Both the position numbers and the translations under genes were made by a program. 64,000 nt of DNA from Streptomyces sp. NBC_00572 (GTDB lineage: Bacteria > Actinomycetota > Actinomycetes > Streptomycetales > Streptomycetaceae). How positions within the stretch are numbered: the stretch's first letter is position 1; each line of letters opens with the position of its first letter. Below are positions 59,164 to 64,000 of this stretch, piece after piece. The stretch is from assembly GCF_026341815.1 (NCBI RefSeq), contig NZ_JAPENX010000001.1, positions 3,162,001 through 3,226,000 of the forward strand, given 5' to 3'. The notes under the pieces are model-generated. The model was given only the letters and a program-made list of their open reading frames with translations, searched no databases and was not told where the DNA came from.

Positions 59164-60927
59164 ATGGAGACCGAGTCGGAGCCGTACGTCCGTCTCTCGA
59201 CCCTGCGGCAGCTGCATCAGGTCGTGGCGGACCTCAACACTGCGCGCAGCCTGGCGGACACCCTGCAGACCGTCGCCGACGGTGTGGTCGCCGGTCTCAA
59301 CTACGAGCTGGCCTGTGTCAACCTCGTACGCCCCGACGGTGACCTCGTCGTCGCCGCCTTCGCCGGAAGCTCCGCCGCCGAGGCCCTGATCACCGGCCGG
59401 GTCGGCTCCCGCGCCTCCTGGGAGCGGCGCCTGTCCATGGCGACCGCCTGGGGCGACCTGCGGTTCATCCCGCACACCGAGGGCTGGGTGCTGATGGAGG
59501 ACGACGTCCCCCAGTGGCACACGGACGGCCCCGCGCCTCGTTTCGAGGACGAGTGGCACCCGCACGACCGCCTCTACGCCCCCATGTACGCGTCCGGATC
59601 CGGCCGTGAGCTGCTCGGCGTCATATCCGTCGACCGCCCGCGCAACGGCCGGCACCCCGGCCCCTGGGGCCAGGAGGCGCTCCAGATGTACGCCTCCCAG
59701 TCGGCGATCGCCATCAGCAACGCCCGGCTCCGTTCCAACATGCAGCGCGCCCTCGTCCGGCTGGAGCGGGAGCAGCAGGCGCTGCGCGCCAGCGAGGAGT
59801 CCTTCCGGCAGGCCTTCGAGTACGCGCCCTCCGGCATGGCCATCGCCGAGATGGGCGGCGACCAGCACGGCCGCCTCCTGCGCACCAACGACGCCCTGTG
59901 CCGTCTCCTGGGCCGTCCGGCCGCCGCCATGCGGCGCTACTCCTTCGCCGACCTCGTCCACCCCGAGGACATCGGGACCCTGCTGCGGACCTCCGCCGAG
60001 GGCGGCCGGGCCGAGCTGCGGCTCGGGCGGCGCGACGGCACGTATGTGTGGGTGTCCCTCCGCAACTCCGTCGTCGCCGACGCGGCCGACGGCCCCCGCT
60101 TCCTCCTCACCCACGTCGAGGACATCGAGGAGCGCAAGCGGCACGAGCTGCAGCTCGCCCACCGTGCCTCGCACGACGCGCTCACCGGTCTCCCCAACAG
60201 TGCCGAGCTGCGCTCCCGGCTCTCCGCCCGGCTGTGCGAGCGCCCGGCGGCGCACGCGGCGGCGGAGCAGGCCGCGGGGTACGGCGGGGGCTACGAGTCG
60301 GGGCGGGACGGCGGCTACGAGACGGGCCGTGACGGCGGTTACGACTCCGGCTACAACGCCGGTCACACCGGCCAGTCGGGCCACGCAGGTCATGCAGGTC
60401 ACTCCGGTTACGAGTCGCCGTACGAGCACGAACACGAGCACGGCTTCGGTTTCGAGCCGGCGGGTGTCGGTCCGTACGACCACCACGTCCACATCGTCGC
60501 CCCCACGGGCGGTGACATCGACGACGGCACCAAGGGTCTCGCCGTCCTCTTCTGTGACCTCGACGGCTTCAAGTCGATCAACGACCGCTTCGGGCACCAC
60601 ACCGGTGACGCGGTCCTCATCGAGGTCGCCCGCCGTCTGACCACCGGGGTCCGCGACGGGGACACGGTCGCCCGGCTCGGCGGTGACGAGTTCGTCGTCC
60701 TGGCCGACGGCCTCGGCGCGGCCGACGCGGCCGACCTGGCCGTACGCCTGCGGAACGCGATCATTCCGCCGATCCGGGTGGACGGACGGGCGGTCCGGGT
60801 GGGTGCGAGTTTCGGCATCGGCTGGGCCGAATGCGGGATGACCGTGGAAGAGGTCCTGAACTCCGCCGACCAGCGGATGTACGTGGAGAAACGCTCCCGC
60901 GCCAAGGTGCACCGGCGCGCCGGCTGA
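59164..60927 (+). CDS. cdgB: CdgB-like diguanylate cyclase (GAF-PAS-GGDEF)
   Basis: 587 residues. GAF domain about 25-195 (ELACVNLVRPDGDLVVAAF, then LLGVISVDRPRNG), PAS/PAC about 210-330 (FRQAFEYAPSGMAIAEMGG, HVEDIEERKRHE), and GGDEF 335-587 with DALTGLPN, CDLDGFKSINDRFGH, GGDEF at 506-510 and an inhibitory-site RxxD (RDGD, 497-500) at the standard 5-residue distance. About 95 Gly/Tyr/His/Asp-rich residues (361-457) interrupt the GGDEF domain between its first helix and the DLDGF strand. It makes c-di-GMP, which holds BldD dimers and delays sporulation. Confidence 0.9.
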   Translation: METESEPYVRLSTLRQLHQVVADLNTARSLADTLQTVADGVVAGLNYELACVNLVRPDGDLVVAAFAGSSAAEALITGRVGSRASWERRLSMATAWGDLRFIPHTEGWVLMEDDVPQWHTDGPAPRFEDEWHPHDRLYAPMYASGSGRELLGVISVDRPRNGRHPGPWGQEALQMYASQSAIAISNARLRSNMQRALVRLEREQQALRASEESFRQAFEYAPSGMAIAEMGGDQHGRLLRTNDALCRLLGRPAAAMRRYSFADLVHPEDIGTLLRTSAEGGRAELRLGRRDGTYVWVSLRNSVVADAADGPRFLLTHVEDIEERKRHELQLAHRASHDALTGLPNSAELRSRLSARLCERPAAHAAAEQAAGYGGGYESGRDGGYETGRDGGYDSGYNAGHTGQSGHAGHAGHSGYESPYEHEHEHGFGFEPAGVGPYDHHVHIVAPTGGDIDDGTKGLAVLFCDLDGFKSINDRFGHHTGDAVLIEVARRLTTGVRDGDTVARLGGDEFVVLADGLGAADAADLAVRLRNAIIPPIRVDGRAVRVGASFGIGWAECGMTVEEVLNSADQRMYVEKRSRAKVHRRAG

Positions 60928-61022
60928 GGCTCCTGACACGCCCGGGACCGCTTCGGGGGCTGGTCCGTTCGAGGTAGGCTCGGCCGGTCGGCGACGGCTG
61001 GCGAGCATGGAGAGGAACCCGG

Positions 61023-62003
61023 ATGGCTGCCGGTAACGACGGCGCGAACAAGCCCGAGAACGACGACCCGTTCGGCTACCTGTACGAGGACGGTCAGGCC
61101 GCGGGCGCCCAGCCCCCGGGTGGGGGCGGCTACGGCTACCCCGGCCCCGCCGCGGCTCAGCCCGGTGTGCCCCGGACCTCGTACAACCAGGTCAGAACGG
61201 TCGGCGAGCGCCAGTACGGCGGTCAGGGCGGCCAGCAGCACGCGCAGCCCTACGTACCGCCGCAGCAGCAGGCCCCGTACGGCCAGCCGCAGGCGCAGTA
61301 CGCCGCCCCCGAGACGTACGGCGGTCCGCCGACCCGGCAGGTCCCGCCGCAGCAGCACCACGGTGGCGGCTCCGGTCGCGGCCCGAACACCCGGGGCATC
61401 CTCATCGGCGCCGTCGCGGTCGTCGCGGTCGTCGTGGTCGGCATCGCGGCCGCCGTGATCACCAACTCGGGCAAGGACGACGACAAGGACAAGCAGGCCG
61501 GCACCGGCGGCACCGCCACGACCGCGCCCGTGCAGCCCTCGGGCGAGCCCAGCACCGAGCCGAGCGCCGACGAGACCCCGGCCGAACTCCCGAAGCAGGA
61601 CGCGGCGACGCTGAAGCTGGGCGGCAGTGCGGGACTCGCCACGGACGTCAAGGGCGCGGAGGGCTCGAACGGCACGTACGTCGCGGGCTTCAACCAGGTC
61701 GGTTCCTCGGTGACCTGGAAGGCGAACATGCCGACGGAGGGCAAGTACCGCCTGACCGTGCGCTACGCCATCCCCGCCGTGGACGCCAACGCCACCCTGA
61801 CGGTGAACGGCAAGGCGAACTCCTCGCCCCTCGGCCTGAAGAACTTCGTCCACTCCACGGACCCGAACCTGGAGAAGAACTGGCAGACCACCTGGGCGCC
61901 GGTCGATCTCCAGAAGGGCGAGAACGAGATCAAGATCTCGTGCGAGACGGGCAATCAGTGCGACGTGCTGCTCGACTGGCTGGAAGTGACCCCGCCCGAG
62001 TAG
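61023..62003 (+). CDS. Membrane-anchored CBM-like carbohydrate-binding protein
   Basis: 326 residues. A Gly/Gln/Pro/Tyr-rich cytosolic N-terminus (about 120 residues, PYVPPQQQAPYGQPQAQY), one membrane helix (GILIGAVAVVAVVVVGIAAAVI at about 124-146), a Thr/Ser/Pro/Glu linker and a C-terminal beta-sandwich of about 130 residues (LKLGGSAGLATDVKGA, VTWKANMPTEGKYRLTVRYAIP, then CETGNQCDVLLDWLEVTP) like CBM35/CBM6 modules. GGAGAGG precedes ATG 61023. A cell-surface sugar sensor or scaffold is likely but unproven. Confidence 0.8.
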   Translation: MAAGNDGANKPENDDPFGYLYEDGQAAGAQPPGGGGYGYPGPAAAQPGVPRTSYNQVRTVGERQYGGQGGQQHAQPYVPPQQQAPYGQPQAQYAAPETYGGPPTRQVPPQQHHGGGSGRGPNTRGILIGAVAVVAVVVVGIAAAVITNSGKDDDKDKQAGTGGTATTAPVQPSGEPSTEPSADETPAELPKQDAATLKLGGSAGLATDVKGAEGSNGTYVAGFNQVGSSVTWKANMPTEGKYRLTVRYAIPAVDANATLTVNGKANSSPLGLKNFVHSTDPNLEKNWQTTWAPVDLQKGENEIKISCETGNQCDVLLDWLEVTPPE

Positions 62004-62021
62004 GACCGGCTGCTCCTGCCG

Positions 62022-62948
62022 TCACGGCCGGTCCGGCTCCTCGATGACCTTCACGCGGGGCAGCAGCTCCTCGTAGGCCGTCGGGTCGAATTCGCCGGCC
62101 ACCGGGGAGAGGACCGTCGCCGCCGAGAGGGCGACCGCGCGGGCCAGGCGATCGGGCCACGGTGTGGCGTCGACCAGGCCCGAGAGCAGGCCGGCGACGG
62201 CCGAGTCGCCCGCGCCCGTGGGGTTGCCCTTCACGGCCGCGGGCGGGGCCGCGCGCCAGAGGCCTTCCGGGGTCGCGGCGAGCAGGCCCTCGGGGCCGAG
62301 CGAGGAGACGACCGTGCGGGCGCCCCGGCCGCGTGCCTCGCGGGTCGCGCGCAGCGGGTCGCGGGAGCCGGTGAGCTGGGCGAGTTCGTCGGCGTTGGGC
62401 TTGACGAGGTCCGGGCGGGCGGCGATGCCGCGTCGCAGTGGTTCGCCGCTGGTGTCGAGGAGGACGGGCACTCCGGCGGTGCGGGCGAGCCGGACGAGTT
62501 CCGCGTACGCGCCGACGTGGATGCCCGGCGGGAGGCTGCCGCAGAGGGCGACCGCCGCGGCGCCGTCCAGGAGCGCGGTGAAGCGGGTGCGGAAGACGGT
62601 CCACTCGGCGGCGGTGACGGTGGGGCCCGGTTCGTTGAGCTGGGTGGTGTCGCCGGTGGCGTTGTCGACGATCGCGACGGTACGGCGGGTGGGACCCGCG
62701 GTGTCGACGAGCTCGTCGCGGACCGGGGTCGTGGCGAGCTGCTCGCGGAGCACGGCACCCGTGGCGCCGCCCGCGAAGCCGGTCGCGACGGTCTCGTGGC
62801 CGAGTGCGGCGAGGACCCGGGCGACGTTGAGCCCCTTGCCGCCGGGGCGTTCGATGACCTGGGTGACCCGGTGCGAGGCGTGCGGGACGAGGGCGGGGAC
62901 CCGGTAGGTCAGGTCCACCGCCGTGTTGAGGGTGACCGTGAGAATCAC
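62022..62948 (-). CDS. PfkB-family sugar kinase (1-phosphofructokinase-like)
   Basis: 308 residues from GTG 62948 (GGAGG 8 nt upstream). ILTVTLNTAVDLTYRVP, GGKGLNVARVLAALG and the C-terminal anion hole/catalytic base PTGAGDSAVAGLLSGL are the 1-phosphofructokinase/tagatose-6-phosphate kinase signature. In Streptomyces a PfkB kinase next to nagA is common, so it may act on an amino-sugar or fructose phosphate. 137 bp from nagA on the same strand, so it lies downstream of it, perhaps as the same transcription unit. Confidence 0.85.
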   Translation of the reverse strand: MILTVTLNTAVDLTYRVPALVPHASHRVTQVIERPGGKGLNVARVLAALGHETVATGFAGGATGAVLREQLATTPVRDELVDTAGPTRRTVAIVDNATGDTTQLNEPGPTVTAAEWTVFRTRFTALLDGAAAVALCGSLPPGIHVGAYAELVRLARTAGVPVLLDTSGEPLRRGIAARPDLVKPNADELAQLTGSRDPLRATREARGRGARTVVSSLGPEGLLAATPEGLWRAAPPAAVKGNPTGAGDSAVAGLLSGLVDATPWPDRLARAVALSAATVLSPVAGEFDPTAYEELLPRVKVIEEPDRP

Positions 62949-63084
62949 CTGTCCACCCTCCGTACTCCGTGTGAAGTCCTGTGGAACGCGCGCTCCGACG
63001 GGCACTGATCATGCCAAACGAAAGGCGGCAGGCCCAGACCCCCGGCCCACCGCGCTTCCGTGTGACTCCGGATCAGGAGCGTGC

Positions 63085-64000
63085 TCAGGCCGTCGGGTCG
63101 ACGATCCACTCGCCCTTGCGCATGACGCCCTTGAGGTTGAACTCGGCGTCGAGGACGGCGATGTCGGCGTCCTTGCCGGGTTCGAGGGAGCCGACGCGGT
63201 CGTACACCCCGAGCAGGCGGGCGGGGTTGGCGGAGATGGCCTGGACGACCGACTCGACGGGGAGGCCGTCGATGGTGGCGGCGCGCTTGAACGCCCGGTC
63301 CAGGGTGAGGGTGGAGCCGGCGATGGAGCCGCCCTCGACGAGGCGGGCGACGCTGTCCTTCACCTCGACCTCCAGGGGGCCGAGCATGTAGCGGCCGTCG
63401 CCGAAGCCGGCGGCGTCCATGGCGTCGGTGATGAGGGCGACGCGGTCGGCGCCCGCGTGGTGGAAGGCGAGCTCCAGGGCGGCGGGGTGGAGGTGGGTGC
63501 CGTCGTTGATGAGCTCGACGGTGATCCGCTCGTCCTCCAGGAGGGCGGCGATCGGGCCGGGCGCGCGGTGGCCGAGGGCGGGCATCGCGTTGTAGAGGTG
63601 GGTGGCGACCGTGGCGCCCGCGTCGATGGCCTCGACGGTCTGCTCGTAGCTGGCGTCGGTGTGGCCGATGGCGGCGATGATGCCGTGCTCGGCGAGCAGG
63701 CGTACGGAGTCGAGGCCGCCGGGCAGCTCGGTGGCGAGGGTGACCATCTTGGCCTGGCCGCGGGCGGCGTCGATCAGTTTGCGGACGTCGGCCGGGTCGG
63801 GGTCGCGGAGCAGCGTCTCGTCGTGCGCGCCCTTGCGGCAGGGGGAGATGAACGGGCCCTCGAAGTGGAGGCCGGCGATCTCGCCCTGTTCGGCGAGCTC
63901 GGAGAGCAGTCCGGCCCGCTGGGTGAGGAAGTCCATCTCGCCGGTGACGAAGGAGGCGACGACGGTGGTGGTGCCGTGCAGCCGGTGGGTGTGGACGCCC
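63085..64000 (-). CDS. nagA: NagA, N-acetylglucosamine-6-phosphate deacetylase (5' end outside window)
   Basis: The C-terminal 305 residues are present; the frame continues past 64000 upstream of an internal Met at 63936 (HRLHGTTTVVASFVTGEMD). Metal and substrate motifs: LHFEGPFISP, ATELPGGLDSV, IGHTDASYEQT, ATHLYNAMPALGHR, ELINDGTHLHP and LITDAMDAAG (catalytic Asp). It deacetylates GlcNAc-6-P, the step that feeds glycolysis and gives GlcN-6-P, the DasR ligand, which connects it with the msiK dre-like site in this window. Confidence 0.93.
   Translation of the reverse strand, partial: GVHTHRLHGTTTVVASFVTGEMDFLTQRAGLLSELAEQGEIAGLHFEGPFISPCRKGAHDETLLRDPDPADVRKLIDAARGQAKMVTLATELPGGLDSVRLLAEHGIIAAIGHTDASYEQTVEAIDAGATVATHLYNAMPALGHRAPGPIAALLEDERITVELINDGTHLHPAALELAFHHAGADRVALITDAMDAAGFGDGRYMLGPLEVEVKDSVARLVEGGSIAGSTLTLDRAFKRAATIDGLPVESVVQAISANPARLLGVYDRVGSLEPGKDADIAVLDAEFNLKGVMRKGEWIVDPTA

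Overview
The window is chromosomal DNA of a Streptomyces or a very close relative. It is GC-rich, with strong G/C bias at third codon positions, frequent GTG starts and one unusual TTG start. Gene content and order match the Streptomyces core: mycothiol synthesis (mshA), gpmA, the phoU/phoR-phoP locus with PHO boxes, carD-ispD-ispF-cysS-rlmB, msiK, an HbpS/SenS/SenR-like locus, cdgB and nagA.

Layout. (1) 0-2.5 kb: end of an AraC regulator, a TOPRIM-domain protein, then an XRE regulator / HBHA-like protein / DUF2516 membrane protein trio behind a 28-bp perfect palindrome. (2) 2.6-16.5 kb: RsbU-like phosphatase, NlpC/P60 hydrolase, methyltransferase, mshA with a SigR-type promoter, YbjN protein, Tat-exported beta-helix protein, AraC regulator, metallo-beta-lactamase-fold enzyme, MFS exporter, gpmA, S41 peptidase. 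(3) 16.5-21 kb: acetyltransferase, Cys-rich metallothionein-like peptide, phoU, two PHO boxes, phoR-phoP, lipoprotein. (4) 21.5-33 kb: carD, ispD, ispF, cysS, rlmB, NUDIX protein, an uncharacterised 547-residue protein, DoxX-like protein, nucleotidyltransferase and msiK with a DasR-like site. Regions 1, 3 and 4 keep gene orders known from Mycobacterium tuberculosis (Rv0474-Rv0476, Rv0486-Rv0491, Rv3583c-Rv3579c).

(5) 33.2-39.1 kb is the accessory segment. It starts at an intact tRNA-Thr(UGU) and holds duplicated tRNA flank sequence, a degraded second tRNA-Thr copy, a small membrane protein, a frameshifted ankyrin gene and a P-loop kinase. These are followed by a (p)ppGpp-synthetase-domain protein with an apparent OST-HTH/LOTUS-like domain, a heptanucleotide tandem repeat, and a 694-residue protein joining coiled coil, Mrr-type nuclease and TerD domains. 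This is the best candidate for an undescribed stress or defence system. In S. coelicolor the phage-tail-like contractile injection cluster lies between msiK and the SoxR-regulated reductase; no such genes are present here.

(6) 39-64 kb: FAD enzymes, an aminoglycoside-phosphotransferase-like protein, a SoxR-box quinone reductase, a pentapeptide-repeat protein, a two-component system divergent from an ABC exporter, senR-senS/hbpS, M1 peptidase, a LuxR-regulator remnant, NUDIX, a TerD protein, ArfB-like rescue hydrolase, flavin reductase, the diguanylate cyclase cdgB with Crp-like and BldD-like sites, a PfkB sugar kinase and the 3' part of nagA.

A recurrent feature is leaderless gene architecture: about 15 genes have a TANNNT-like hexamer ending 6-7 nt before the start codon and no Shine-Dalgarno sequence. 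Another is control by redox, phosphate and amino-sugar signals, suggested by candidate SigR, SoxR, PhoP, DasR, Crp and BldD sites. All functional calls are by reading sequence and family knowledge; no searches were run.
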